Positions 32,211 through 41,880 are shown, counted from the first letter of the stretch. The stretch: DNA of 64,000 nt from Rhizobacter sp964253025 (GCF_964253025.1 NZ_CAXUQC020000001.1:868001-932000); one strand, 5' to 3'. Notes: generated from the letters alone by a model not told the origin. Translations and numbers: made by a program.

Positions 32211-33602
32211 ATGATGAAACTCATCCATCCCAACGACCGTTCCGTGCTGAGCGCCTTCCTGCTGCTCTTTGCCGGGGCGCTCGGCTACGCCTGGCAAACG
32301 GGCGTGGTCGCGGCCACGATGGCCGCGGGGCTGGCGCTGCTGGCCGCGGCCATGCTGGTGGCCTGTCTCTCCAAGGGCCGGCTGGCCAGCCAGATCGCCC
32401 TCCCTGCGATCGGCATGGGCCTCGTCGCCCTGATGATCCAGGCCGCGGCCGGCAAGCCGGAAGCGCACTTCGCGGTATTTGCCTTCCTCGCGGTCACCGT
32501 GGTGTACCGGCACTGGCTGCCGGTGATCGTGGCGGCCGGCACGATCGCCGTCCACCACCTGTCCTTCAACTACTTTCAGCAATGGATGTGGGGCCCCATC
32601 TGCTTCGTGGAACCCGGCCTCGACAAGGTGATCGAGCACGCCGCCTATGTGGTCGCCGAGGCTGCCATCCTTGTGATGCTGGCCGCGCGCGCGGCTGGCG
32701 AACACCGCGCCGCCGAGGAACTGCGCAGCATCGCGGACGGCCTGCGCCAGCGCGACGGCAAGGTCGACTTCGCGGCGGCCCGCAACACCTATGTGTCCGA
32801 CACGGCGCGCGCCCTGGCTTCATCGCTGGCCGAGGTGGCCGGCGCCGTCGGCGTGGTGCGCCACAGCGTGGACGCCGTCACCGGCTCGGCGCAGGATGTG
32901 GCCTCCGAAAGCATGGCGCTTGCCACGCGCACGACCGAAGCACTGAACCGACTGGAGACCACGGCGTCCTCGCTGGACGAGATCGCCCGAACGGTCCGCG
33001 AGACCGCCGAGTCCGCGCGGCAGGCCGAGCAGCAGGTCGAGGCCGCCACCCGGGTGGCCGACCGCGGCGGCGAGGCCGTGGCCCGTGTCGTGGCGACGAT
33101 GGACGACATCACCGCGAAATCCCGCCGCATCAGCGAGATCACAGGGGTGATCGACGGCATCGCCTTCCAGACGAACATCCTCGCCCTCAACGCCGCGGTC
33201 GAAGCCGCGCGGGCCGGCGAGCAGGGCCGCGGCTTTGCCGTGGTGGCGAGCGAGGTGCGCAGCCTGGCGCAACGCAGCGCCCAGGCCGCCAAGGAGATCA
33301 AGACGCTCATCGGCGACAGCGTCGAGAGCGTGCAGCAGGGCACCGGACTGGTCCGCGATGCTGGCGACACGATGCAGGAGATCGTTGCAGCGGTGAAGTC
33401 GGTGGCCTTGCTGGTGAACAGCATCTCATCGGCTGCGAGCGCGCAGAGCGAGGGCATCGGCCTCGTGAGCCGGGCCGTGGGCGACCTCGGCGCGGCCACG
33501 CAGGAGAATGCCGGCATCGCCCAGCGCTCGCAGTCCGCCGCCGCGGAACTGAACTGCGAGGCCGCACGCCTGACGGCCGCGACGCAGACCTTCAGCACCT
33601 GA
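32211..33602 (+). CDS. Methyl-accepting chemotaxis protein with multi-helix membrane sensor
   Basis: 463 residues. The first 165 residues form five or six membrane helices with short loops (no large periplasmic domain), including VVYRHWLPVIVAAGTIAVHHLSFNYF and a C-terminal helix before AARAAGEHRAAEELRSIADGL. The cytoplasmic coiled-coil signalling domain has the hairpin tip IDGIAFQTNILALNAAVEAARAGEQGRGFAVVASEVRSLAQRSA. It would sense a signal within the membrane and talk to CheA/CheW. It stands alone, with DegP downstream and the che operon on the other strand. Confidence 0.93.
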   Translation: MMKLIHPNDRSVLSAFLLLFAGALGYAWQTGVVAATMAAGLALLAAAMLVACLSKGRLASQIALPAIGMGLVALMIQAAAGKPEAHFAVFAFLAVTVVYRHWLPVIVAAGTIAVHHLSFNYFQQWMWGPICFVEPGLDKVIEHAAYVVAEAAILVMLAARAAGEHRAAEELRSIADGLRQRDGKVDFAAARNTYVSDTARALASSLAEVAGAVGVVRHSVDAVTGSAQDVASESMALATRTTEALNRLETTASSLDEIARTVRETAESARQAEQQVEAATRVADRGGEAVARVVATMDDITAKSRRISEITGVIDGIAFQTNILALNAAVEAARAGEQGRGFAVVASEVRSLAQRSAQAAKEIKTLIGDSVESVQQGTGLVRDAGDTMQEIVAAVKSVALLVNSISSAASAQSEGIGLVSRAVGDLGAATQENAGIAQRSQSAAAELNCEAARLTAATQTFST

Positions 33603-33792
33603 CGCACCTCTCACGGCCTCCCGTCGGGCCCTTCGTGGCCCCGGCAGGAGATGCCGCCCGTCGTGCGGAACGGCGGCAGACCGATGTCCTAACGTTCGCT
33701 TCACCAAGGGCTAACCGGCCCTTAATGCGAGTTCCCTATCGTGCAGGTTCGACGCGGACTGCGGTCCGCACCCAACCACACGAGGGGACTCC

Positions 33793-35301
33793 ATGACACT
33801 CAAGACCTTGAACGTTTCGTTGATCGCCGCCGGGGTGCTCGCTGTTGGTACGGCCGGGGCCATCGGCCTCAAGCCGGACCTGATCAAGACCGCCGATACG
33901 GCCGCCGCCACGACCTCCGCCGCCGCCGCGACCACTGCCGCAGGCGGCCTCGCGCCGGCCGCTCCGGTGCCTGCGCGCTCCGCCGTGCCCGACTACCGGG
34001 CCATCGTCGCGCAGGCCGGCCCGGCCGTCGTCGGTGTCACCGTCGAGGGTTCGCACAAGGTCTCCCGCGAAGAGATGCCGCAACTGCCCCCGGGCGCCGA
34101 GAACGACCCCTACTTCCAGTTCTTCCGCAGCCTGCCGCCGGGCCTCAAGTTCCGTGGCGCACCGCAGAATCCATCGCAGCCCTTCCGCGGGCAGGGCTCG
34201 GGCTTCATCATCAGTGCCGACGGCCTGATCCTCACCAACGCCCACGTCGTGCGCGACGCCAAGGAAGTGACGGTCAAGCTGGGCGACCGCCGCGAGTTCG
34301 CCGCCAAGGTGCTGGGCAGCGACCCGACGACCGACGTGGCCGTGCTGCGCATCGACGCGAAGGACCTGCCGGTCGTGCGCCTGGGCGACCCGCAGAACCT
34401 CGAGGTGGGTGACCCGGTGCTCGCCATCGGCGCGCCGTACGGCTTCGAGCAGACCGCCACCAGCGGCATCGTAAGCGCCAAGGGCCGTTCGCTGCCGGGT
34501 GACGCCATGGTGCCCTTCATCCAGACCGACGCCGCGGTGAACCCGGGCAACTCGGGCGGCCCGCTGTTCGATGGCAGCGGTTCGGTCGTCGGCATCAACG
34601 CGCAGATCTACTCCCAGTCGGGCGGCTTCCAGGGCCTGAGCTTTGCCATTCCGATCAACGTGGCGCTCAAGGTGAAGGACCAGATCGTGGCCACCGGACG
34701 TGCGTCGCACGGTCGCCTCGGGGTGGTCATCCAGGACCTGAACCAGAGCCTGGCCGAATCGTTCGGCCTGAGCCGCCCGAACGGCGCGCTGGTATCGAAG
34801 GTCTCGCCTGACAGCGCCGCCGCGGCGGCGGGTCTCAAGCCGGGCGACGTGATCACCGAAGTGAACGGTGAGCCGATCGACCGCTCCGGCGCGCTGTCGA
34901 GCCGCATCGGCCTGGCGTCGCCGGGCGACAAGGTGAAACTGACCATCTGGCGCGACCGCAAGGCGCAGCAGGTCGAGGCCAAGCTGCAGGGCATTCCGAA
35001 CGAGGCCGCACAGGTGGCTGACAGCGGCGCCACGCAGGGCGGCAAGCTCGGCCTTGCCCTGCGACCTCTCACGCCGGACGAGCGTCGGCAGTCCAAGCTG
35101 GAGGGCCTGCTGGTCGAGAACGCCAGCGGCCCGGCGGCGCGCGCCGGCATCAACCCGGGCGACGTGGTGCTCGCCATCAACGGCAAGCCCGTCACCTCCG
35201 TCGAGCAGGTGCGCAGCGTGATCGAGGGCAAGCCCAAGAGCGTGGCGCTGCTCATCGAACGGGATGGCGAGCGGATCTTCGTTCCCGTGAACCTCGGCTG
35301 A
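33793..35301 (+). CDS. degP: Do-family periplasmic serine protease (DegP/MucD-type)
   Basis: 502 residues. An N-terminal signal segment (LNVSLIAAGVLAVGTAGAIG) and an Ala/Thr linker are followed by the trypsin-like domain with catalytic His151 (ILTNAHVV), Asp181 (TTDVAVLRID) and Ser254 (GNSGGPLF), then two PDZ domains (about 310-395, 410-500). It degrades or refolds misfolded envelope proteins. ATG 33793 follows AGGGGACTCC. A short inverted repeat (AAGGGC/GCCCTT, 33706-33723) is upstream; no clear sigma-E promoter was found. Confidence 0.94.
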   Translation: MTLKTLNVSLIAAGVLAVGTAGAIGLKPDLIKTADTAAATTSAAAATTAAGGLAPAAPVPARSAVPDYRAIVAQAGPAVVGVTVEGSHKVSREEMPQLPPGAENDPYFQFFRSLPPGLKFRGAPQNPSQPFRGQGSGFIISADGLILTNAHVVRDAKEVTVKLGDRREFAAKVLGSDPTTDVAVLRIDAKDLPVVRLGDPQNLEVGDPVLAIGAPYGFEQTATSGIVSAKGRSLPGDAMVPFIQTDAAVNPGNSGGPLFDGSGSVVGINAQIYSQSGGFQGLSFAIPINVALKVKDQIVATGRASHGRLGVVIQDLNQSLAESFGLSRPNGALVSKVSPDSAAAAAGLKPGDVITEVNGEPIDRSGALSSRIGLASPGDKVKLTIWRDRKAQQVEAKLQGIPNEAAQVADSGATQGGKLGLALRPLTPDERRQSKLEGLLVENASGPAARAGINPGDVVLAINGKPVTSVEQVRSVIEGKPKSVALLIERDGERIFVPVNLG

Positions 35302-35352
35302 TCGAACCGAGGCCCGAGCGGTGCCGGCGAATGCCCGCGCCGCGCGCGCACG

Positions 35353-36423
35353 TCAGGCGAGCTGCCGCTGGATCTCCGCCGCCATGGCGGACAGCGGCAG
35401 CACCCGCTCCGCCGCGTTGCGCTTGATGGCCTCGCGCGGCATGCCGAACACCACGCAGCTCGCCTCGTCCTGGGCCAGGGTGCGTGCGCCGACGTTGCGC
35501 ATCTCCAGCAGCCCTGCGGCGCCGTCGTCGCCCATGCCGGTCATGATGACGCCGAGCGCGTTCGCCCCTGCGCTGCGCGCCACCGAGCGGAACAGCACGT
35601 CGACGGAAGGCCGGTGCCGGTTCACCAGCGGCCCGTCCACCACCTCCACGAAGTACTGTGCTCCGCTGCGTTTGAGCAGCATGTGGCGGCCGCCGGGCGC
35701 GATCAGCGCCCGTCCCGGGACAACGCGATCGTTGTTCTCGGCCTCCTTGACGGCGATCTGGCACAGGCTGTCGAGCCGCGCCGCAAAGGCCGCGGTGAAC
35801 TTCTCCGGCATGTGCTGCACGATGACGATGCCGGGACACACCCGCGGCAAGGCGGTCAGAACGGCCTCCAGTGCCTGCGTGCCGCCCGTCGAGGTGCCGA
35901 GCGCCACCACGCGTTCGGTGGTCTGCGTCATGGCGCGGGTGGTGGGTGGCAGGATGACGTCGGCGGTGTTCTTGGCTGCGGGCACGGCAGGTGCGGCACG
36001 CCCCGGCGCCAGGGTGCGCACGTTGGCCTTGGCGGCTGCGCGCACGGTGGCCACCAGTTCGTCGGCGGCCTCGCTGAGGAACTGCTTCAGGCCGACCTTC
36101 GGCTTGGTGACGATGGCCACGGCACCGGCCGCCATCGCCTCGAGCGTGGTGCGCGCGCCGCGCTCTGTCAGCGTGGAGCAGATGACCACCGGCGTGGGGC
36201 GCTGCTGCATCACGAGGCGCAGGAAAGTGATGCCATCCATGCGCGGCATCTCGACGTCGAGCACGATCACGTCGGGCCAGTCGTGCTTGAGCCGTTCGAT
36301 GGCGAGCACCGGGTCGGCCACGCTGGCCATCACCTCGATGCCCGGCGCCTGCGACAGCAGCCCGGCCAGCACCTGGCGGACCACCGCCGAATCGTCGATC
36401 AGCATCACGCGCACGGGGGTCAT
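35353..36423 (-). CDS. cheB: CheB, chemotaxis receptor methylesterase/deamidase
   Basis: 356 residues from ATG 36423, overlapping cheD by ATGA. Receiver domain with DDS (10-12) and phospho-acceptor Asp56 (VLDVEMPRMDG), a linker of about 60 residues, then the methylesterase domain (ALGTSTGGTQAL, IVQHMPEKFTAAFA, MTGMGDDGAAGLLEMR). It removes methyl groups from receptors when phosphorylated by CheA. It is the last gene of the che operon and converges on degP with a 51-base gap. Confidence 0.97.
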   Translation of the reverse strand: MTPVRVMLIDDSAVVRQVLAGLLSQAPGIEVMASVADPVLAIERLKHDWPDVIVLDVEMPRMDGITFLRLVMQQRPTPVVICSTLTERGARTTLEAMAAGAVAIVTKPKVGLKQFLSEAADELVATVRAAAKANVRTLAPGRAAPAVPAAKNTADVILPPTTRAMTQTTERVVALGTSTGGTQALEAVLTALPRVCPGIVIVQHMPEKFTAAFAARLDSLCQIAVKEAENNDRVVPGRALIAPGGRHMLLKRSGAQYFVEVVDGPLVNRHRPSVDVLFRSVARSAGANALGVIMTGMGDDGAAGLLEMRNVGARTLAQDEASCVVFGMPREAIKRNAAERVLPLSAMAAEIQRQLA

Positions 36424-36950
36424 CGCAGGTCTCCCGCGAGGGGTGTGAAGTCGGACGAGCCGGGCTGGACCTGCCGCACCCAGACGTCGCCGCTCGCCGG
36501 GCGGAAGATGATCTGGCGGTGCCCGTTGCCGAACAGGCTCTCGGAGACCACCGGAATGCCACGGTCGAGCAGCAACTGGCGTGCAGCCTCCCCATTGCGC
36601 CGCCCCACGCCGATGGCACCGGGCGGCGTGTGGTCGGGAAACATGTTGCCGCCGCCGAAGATCTTGGCCTCGCACTGCGAGCCCGTCACCCGCACGCGGG
36701 CGAGGTGGTCCAGCATCAGGTGCAGCGCATCCTGCCCGTAGCGTGCGTCGTGCCGAGGCGCGGCCGAGGCGTCGGCGCTCGGGCGTTCGGCCAGCAGGAA
36801 GTGCGACATGGCGCCCACGCGCAGCCGAGGGTGCCAGAGTGTGATCGACACGCAGGAGCCCAGGAGTGTGCGAATCTGGCTCTCGGCCCCGCCCACGGCG
36901 TACTCGCCAGGGCGCAGCATCACGTCACGGGTCAGGGCGTCGGGCGTCAT
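36420..36950 (-). CDS. cheD: CheD, receptor glutamine deamidase
   Basis: 176 residues from ATG 36950, 14 bases after cheR. The catalytic Cys33 (LLGSCVSITLW) and His50 (GAMSHFLLAE) are present, plus KIFGGGNMF and IGVGRRNGEAARQLL. It deamidates specific receptor glutamines so that they can be methylated by CheR. Tail-coupled to cheB (ATGA). Confidence 0.97.
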   Translation of the reverse strand: MTPDALTRDVMLRPGEYAVGGAESQIRTLLGSCVSITLWHPRLRVGAMSHFLLAERPSADASAAPRHDARYGQDALHLMLDHLARVRVTGSQCEAKIFGGGNMFPDHTPPGAIGVGRRNGEAARQLLLDRGIPVVSESLFGNGHRQIIFRPASGDVWVRQVQPGSSDFTPLAGDLR

Positions 36951-36964
36951 CGCAGCAGACGGGT

Positions 36965-37768
36965 TCACGGTTTGCGGTAGATGGACGGCGCCACCTGCAC
37001 GACCGCGTCGCAGATGTCGTTCAGGGTCTCGGAGTGCCCGATGCAGAAGTGGCCGCCGCGCTTGAGCGGGCCCAGCACCCGCGCCACCACCTGGCGCTTG
37101 GTGTCGCCATTGAAGTAAATCATCACGTTGCGCAGGAAGACCATGTCGAAGCTGCCGAGCTGCGGCAGGGCGGTGTTGAGGTTCACCTGCGTAAACGACA
37201 CCCGCTGGCGCAGCTCTCGCTGCACGAGCAGCGTGCCGGTCTGCGCATCGATGCCGCGCAGGCAGAAGCGCTTGAGGTAGGCCTGAGGAATGTGGCGTGT
37301 GCGTTCCAGCGCGTAGTGGCCGACCCTCGCACGCTCCAGAACGCGCGTGCTGATGTCCGTGCCCACCACCTGCCAGGGGCGGCTCATGCCCAGGGTGTCC
37401 GCCAGGACCATCGCGATGCTGTAGGCCTCCTCGCCCGTGGAACTGGCTGCGCTCCACACGCGAAAGGGCGCGCTGGCTGGGGCGGCGCACGCCACTTCGC
37501 GCAGCAGCTCGAAGTGCTTGGGCTCACGGAAGAAGTACGTTTCGTTGGTGGTCAGCAGGTCCACCGCCGTCTGCACTTCGGCGGCGTCCTCACCGCTGGC
37601 CAGCAGCTTGAAATAGTCGCTGAAGCTTGCCAGGCCATGCACCTGCAGGCGCTTGGCAAGGCGACCCGAGACCAGTGCCTTCTTGGCCGAGCCGAGGGTG
37701 ATCCCCGCCGCCTCGTAGATGAAGCGCTGGAAGTGGCCGAACTCGTGGTCGTTGATGCTGGCGCTCAT
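36965..37768 (-). CDS. cheR: CheR, receptor methyltransferase
   Basis: 267 residues from ATG 37768; an upstream GTG (37777) abuts the GGAG site and is too close. The N-terminal helical domain has LASFSDYFKLL and NETYFFREPKHFELL; the SAM-binding domain has RVWSAASSTGEEAYSIAMVL, VVGTDIS and DMVFLRNVMIYF. It methylates MCP glutamates using S-adenosylmethionine. Confidence 0.97.
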   Translation of the reverse strand: MSASINDHEFGHFQRFIYEAAGITLGSAKKALVSGRLAKRLQVHGLASFSDYFKLLASGEDAAEVQTAVDLLTTNETYFFREPKHFELLREVACAAPASAPFRVWSAASSTGEEAYSIAMVLADTLGMSRPWQVVGTDISTRVLERARVGHYALERTRHIPQAYLKRFCLRGIDAQTGTLLVQRELRQRVSFTQVNLNTALPQLGSFDMVFLRNVMIYFNGDTKRQVVARVLGPLKRGGHFCIGHSETLNDICDAVVQVAPSIYRKP

Positions 37769-37790
37769 GCTGCTCACTCCGCCGCCAGGC

Positions 37791-39602
37791 TCAGAAGCGG
37801 GCGAACTGCGTTTCGTCCAGGCCGGCAGCGCTCAGCGCGAAGCCGTTGTGGCCGTGGCCGTTGAGCTTGCGGCCGGGCGCGGGCGCCGCGGCCGGCACAT
37901 GGATGCTGGCGCGCGAGGGCCGCGGTGCACGGGCGGTGGCCGTGGTCGCCGGAACACTCGCGCCCCCGACCCGGAAGAACGCCATGGTTTGCTGCAGCTG
38001 CTCGGCCTGGCTGCTCATCTCCTCGGAGGTGGCGGCCAGTTCCTCGGAGCTGGAGGCGTTCTGCTGGGTGGTGGTGCTCAGCTGGCTCACAGCAGCATTG
38101 ATCTGGCCGACGCCCGAGGTTTGCTCCTCGGAGGCAGCGGTGATCTCCTGCACCAGGTCGGAGGTCTTCTTGATGTTGGGCACGATCTCGTCGAGCAGGC
38201 GCCCGGCGCGCTCGGCGAGTTCGACGCTGGAGCCGGCGACCGTGCCGATCTCCTGCGCGGCGACCTGGCTTCGCTCGGCGAGCTTGCGCACTTCGGCCGC
38301 CACGACGGCAAAGCCCTTGCCATGCTCGCCGGCACGTGCGGCCTCGATGGCGGCATTGAGCGCGAGCAGGTTGGTCTGGTAGGCGATGTCGTCGATGATG
38401 CCGATCTTCTGCGCGATCTGCTTCATGGCGGCGACGGTGGCCTTGACGGCCTCGCCGCCCTCGGTGGCTTCGCTGGCGGCCTTGGTGGCCATGCCGTCGG
38501 TGACCTTGGCGTTCTCGGTGTTCTGGGTGATGGAGGCCGTCATCTGTTCGAGCGAGGCACTCGTCTCTTCCACACCGGCGGCCTGTTCGCTGGAGGCCTG
38601 GGACAGCGACTGCGCCGTGGCGCTCACTTCCTCCGAGGCGCCGGCCAGCGATTCGGCGCTGGCGTTGACCTCGGCCACCACCTGCGACAGCTTGGCCACC
38701 GTGTTGTTCACGTAGGTCTTCATCTCGCCGAACGAACCCTGGTACGGCTTGTCGATCGACTGCGTCAGGTCGCCGTCGGCCATCGCGCCCATGACGCGCA
38801 CGACGTCGTTCACGCTGTCGCCGGCCGACTGCACCATCTGGCGCACGGTGTGCAGCATGCTGGTCGTGTCACCCGGGGCCAGGTGGACCTGCACCGTGAA
38901 GTCGCCGACGGCGACCTTCTCCAGCACCTCGGCGGCATAGGTGGGCTCGCCCCCCAGCAGCTTCAGGAGGCCGCGGGTGATGACGAAGGCCACGCAGGCA
39001 CCAGCCAGGATGGCGATGACCGCCAGGCCGATGATGAGGTTGCGCGTCTGCTCGTAGATGGCAACGGCCTGCTCACCGGCCTCCTTCATCTGCACGCCGA
39101 TGTAGTCGCCGAGCGCGTCGGCGGCGGCCTGATAGGCATCATTGGCCGGGGCGAAATCGCTCTTCATGAATTCGACGGCTCGGGCACGATCGGCCTTCAC
39201 CAGTTCGTAGAGGCGGTCGTACATCGGTGACAGCCGTGCGCGCTTGTCCTCGACGTCCTTGAAGAGTTGGCGCGCACGCTCGGCGGTCAGCACGCCGTCC
39301 AGCCGCTTGATGAGTTCGGCATTCTTCGCGCGGGTCTCGCTCACTTGTTGCTTGAGGGACTCCACTTCGGATTCGCTCGTGGCCAGCAGGACCGAGCGCA
39401 GCAGGCGTCCGTTGGTCAGCGCGTTCCTGACGATGCCCTCGGCCATCTGGACCTTGGGGTACCGGTCTTCCATGATCGTCGTGGCGGAATCGCTGACCGT
39501 GCCGAGGCGCAGCACGCTCAGCAGCGAGATGGCGATCAGCAGGACGATGACCACGCCGAAGCCGAGGCTCAGGCGGGTGGCGACTTTGAGGTTGGCAAAC
39601 AT
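37791..39602 (-). CDS. Methyl-accepting chemotaxis protein (periplasmic sensor type)
   Basis: 603 residues. Helix 1 (VVIVLLIAISLLSVL), a periplasmic four-helix-bundle region (about 35-190), helix 2 (LIIGLAVIAILAGACVAFVITRG), a HAMP-like region, then the signalling domain with the hairpin IDDIAYQTNLLALNAAIEAARAGEHGKGFAVVAAEVRKLAERSQ. It ends DETQFARF, a candidate adaptor tail. Its DNA from 37973 to 38649 is nearly identical to the MCP gene two positions upstream in the operon. Confidence 0.95.
   Translation of the reverse strand: MFANLKVATRLSLGFGVVIVLLIAISLLSVLRLGTVSDSATTIMEDRYPKVQMAEGIVRNALTNGRLLRSVLLATSESEVESLKQQVSETRAKNAELIKRLDGVLTAERARQLFKDVEDKRARLSPMYDRLYELVKADRARAVEFMKSDFAPANDAYQAAADALGDYIGVQMKEAGEQAVAIYEQTRNLIIGLAVIAILAGACVAFVITRGLLKLLGGEPTYAAEVLEKVAVGDFTVQVHLAPGDTTSMLHTVRQMVQSAGDSVNDVVRVMGAMADGDLTQSIDKPYQGSFGEMKTYVNNTVAKLSQVVAEVNASAESLAGASEEVSATAQSLSQASSEQAAGVEETSASLEQMTASITQNTENAKVTDGMATKAASEATEGGEAVKATVAAMKQIAQKIGIIDDIAYQTNLLALNAAIEAARAGEHGKGFAVVAAEVRKLAERSQVAAQEIGTVAGSSVELAERAGRLLDEIVPNIKKTSDLVQEITAASEEQTSGVGQINAAVSQLSTTTQQNASSSEELAATSEEMSSQAEQLQQTMAFFRVGGASVPATTATARAPRPSRASIHVPAAAPAPGRKLNGHGHNGFALSAAGLDETQFARF
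37973..38649. repeat. Near-identical MCP signalling-domain segment, copy 1
   Basis: About 677 bases matching 40383-41059 with only a handful of differences (for example near 38092, 38117, 38469-38475 and 38634). Identity drops sharply on both sides, which suggests recent gene conversion. Confidence 0.9.
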
Positions 39603-39631
39603 GTTTTTATCTCCCTGGGCGCATTGCGCGG

Positions 39632-40180
39632 TCAGTTGGACGCGGCGGCGTCTCGGGGCACGCCGGCGGCGGCCTGCAGGTCGTCGATGGACAGCACCTG
39701 GTTCACGTTGAGCAGGATCACGAAGCGGCCCTTGACCTTGCCCATGCCCTGGATGAAATCGCTTCGGATGTTGGCGCCGAAGCTCGGCGGCGGCTCGATG
39801 TCGTGCGCGTCGATGTCGAGCACTTCGTTGACGGTGTCCACGACGACGCCGATGACGTGGCGCTCCTCGCCCGCCTGCACTTCGACGATCACGATGCAGG
39901 TGCGTTTGGTCACAGGGCTGGAGGGACGGCCGAAGCGGGCCAGCAGGTCCATCACGGGCACCACGGCGCCACGCAGGTTGATGACGCCGCGCACGCAGGC
40001 CGGCATCATCGGCACCTCTGTGAGCGTGTCGTACTCGATGATTTCCTTGATCGACAGGATGCCGATGGCAAAGGACTCGCCGGCGAGCAGGAAGGTCAGG
40101 TACTGGGTGGCTTCAGCGGCATGGGCGACTGCCGGCACGGCGGTCGGCATCTGCGCGCGGACAGAGGCAATGGCGTTCAT
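39632..40180 (-). CDS. cheW: CheW, chemotaxis coupling protein
   Basis: 182 residues: a short Ala-rich N-terminus, then the CheW domain (YLTFLLAGESFAIGILSIKEIIEY, ACVRGVINLRGAVVPVMDLLARFG, IVIVEVQAGEERHVIGVVVDTVNEVLDI, FIQGMGKVKGRFVILLNVNQVLS). It links MCPs to CheA. It lies between the two near-identical MCP genes. Confidence 0.96.
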   Translation of the reverse strand: MNAIASVRAQMPTAVPAVAHAAEATQYLTFLLAGESFAIGILSIKEIIEYDTLTEVPMMPACVRGVINLRGAVVPVMDLLARFGRPSSPVTKRTCIVIVEVQAGEERHVIGVVVDTVNEVLDIDAHDIEPPPSFGANIRSDFIQGMGKVKGRFVILLNVNQVLSIDDLQAAAGVPRDAAASN

Positions 40181-40197
40181 CGTGGGACTCCTCGCCT

Positions 40198-41880
40198 TCA
40201 GAACTTGGCGAACTGGGATTCATCGACGCCGTCGGCGCCGGCAAAGGCGAGACGGCCGGTGAGATCGAAACCGCCCGCGCCTTTGCTGCCCGACTTGCCG
40301 CGCGCGGCGGTGGGGCGGGCGCTCGTGGCGGTCGGGGCGCGGCGTGGTGCGGGCTTGGCAGGTGCGCCATCGCGGGCCAGGCGGAAGAACGCCATGGTTT
40401 GCTGCAGCTGCTCGGCCTGGCTGCTCATCTCCTCGGAGGTGGCGGCCAGTTCCTCGGAGCTGGAGGCGTTCTGCTGGGTGGTGGTGCTCAGCTGGCTCAC
40501 AGCGGCGTTGATCTGGCCGACGCCCGAGGTCTGCTCCTCGGAGGCAGCGGTGATCTCCTGCACCAGGTCGGAGGTCTTCTTGATGTTGGGCACGATCTCG
40601 TCGAGCAGGCGCCCGGCGCGCTCGGCGAGTTCGACGCTGGAGCCGGCGACCGTGCCGATCTCCTGCGCGGCGACCTGGCTTCGCTCGGCGAGCTTGCGCA
40701 CTTCGGCCGCCACGACGGCAAAGCCCTTGCCATGCTCGCCGGCACGTGCGGCCTCGATGGCGGCATTGAGCGCGAGCAGGTTGGTCTGGTAGGCGATGTC
40801 GTCGATGATGCCGATCTTCTGCGCGATCTGCTTCATGGCGGCGACGGTGGCCTTGACGGCCTCGCCGCCCTCGGTGGCCTCAGTGGCGGCCTTGGTGGCC
40901 ATGCCGTCGGTGACCTTGGCGTTCTCGGTGTTCTGGGTGATGGAGGCCGTCATCTGTTCGAGCGAGGCACTCGTCTCTTCCACACCGGCGGCCTGTTCGC
41001 TGGAGGCCTGGGACAGCGACTGCGCCGTGGCGCTCACTTCCTCGGAGGCGCCGGCCAGTGCTTCGGCGCCGCTGTTCACCGTGGCGACCACGCGGGACAA
41101 CTCGGAGACCATGTTCTGCATGGCGCGCAGGAGCTGCGCCGTCTCGTCTTTGCCTTGTGCCTCGATGTGCACCGTGAGGTCACCCTCGGCGAGGCGGTCG
41201 GCCGCCTCCACCGCGCGCTTGAGCGGCTGGGTCACGCTGCGGCTGATCAGGATGCCGAGGGCAATGCCGGCGAGCACGCCGCCGACCATGAAGGCGATCA
41301 TCGTGGACCGGCTTTCCAGGTAGATCGTCGTGGTGTCGACGGAGGCCTGCTTGGCCATCTCTTCCTTCATGCGGCTGAGGTCGGTCATCGCCTCGTCGAG
41401 CTGGCGGTTCTTCTCGCGCACGCTGTTCATGGCCTGGGCCACGGTCGCGTCCCGTTCCTGCAGCTTGGCGCCCGCACCGACGGACAGGGCGTGGAGGATC
41501 TCCTTCTCGTAGTCCGCCCATGCGGCGTCGAACTTCGCGAACGCCGCCTTGCCGCGCTCAGTGATAAAGAGAGGGCGGGCCTGGTCGGCCAGGCCCCGCA
41601 AGGTGGCGCTGAACTTCTGGACATTGGCGAGCTGGGTCTGGCGCTCCTCCTGGGTGGTGGCGTTCAGGAACTCCGCGCGCGCACGGCCGATGTAGATGAG
41701 GTTGATGTTGGCTTCCTTCACGTACGACAGCGCCATCAGCTCGCGGTCGTACAGCCGGTCGGCCATCTCGTTGATCTGGCCTGCGCTGTGCATGCCGATG
41801 TAGCCGACGACGCAGCTGATGGCTGCCACGAGGATGAAGCCGGCGATGAGTCGCACGCCGATCTTGAGGTTGGAAAACAT
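40198..41880 (-). CDS. Methyl-accepting chemotaxis protein with 4HB-type sensor
   Basis: 560 residues. Helix 1 (LIAGFILVAAISCVVGYIGM), a periplasmic region (about 30-185) of four-helix-bundle type (YDRELMALSYVKEANINLIYIGRAR), helix 2 (MIAFMVGGVLAGIALGILIS), HAMP, then a signalling domain nearly identical at the DNA level to that of 37791-39602. It ends DESQFAKF. Upstream of cheW in the same operon. Confidence 0.95.
   Translation of the reverse strand: MFSNLKIGVRLIAGFILVAAISCVVGYIGMHSAGQINEMADRLYDRELMALSYVKEANINLIYIGRARAEFLNATTQEERQTQLANVQKFSATLRGLADQARPLFITERGKAAFAKFDAAWADYEKEILHALSVGAGAKLQERDATVAQAMNSVREKNRQLDEAMTDLSRMKEEMAKQASVDTTTIYLESRSTMIAFMVGGVLAGIALGILISRSVTQPLKRAVEAADRLAEGDLTVHIEAQGKDETAQLLRAMQNMVSELSRVVATVNSGAEALAGASEEVSATAQSLSQASSEQAAGVEETSASLEQMTASITQNTENAKVTDGMATKAATEATEGGEAVKATVAAMKQIAQKIGIIDDIAYQTNLLALNAAIEAARAGEHGKGFAVVAAEVRKLAERSQVAAQEIGTVAGSSVELAERAGRLLDEIVPNIKKTSDLVQEITAASEEQTSGVGQINAAVSQLSTTTQQNASSSEELAATSEEMSSQAEQLQQTMAFFRLARDGAPAKPAPRRAPTATSARPTAARGKSGSKGAGGFDLTGRLAFAGADGVDESQFAKF
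40383..41059. repeat. Near-identical MCP signalling-domain segment, copy 2
   Basis: Direct repeat of 37973-38649, offset 2410 bases. Recombination between the copies would delete cheW and fuse the two receptors. Confidence 0.9.

Noticed and set aside
33706..33723. AAGGGC/GCCCTT inverted repeat as a terminator of the MCP gene
   Set aside because: Short stem without a T tract; could be a binding site but nothing supports it.
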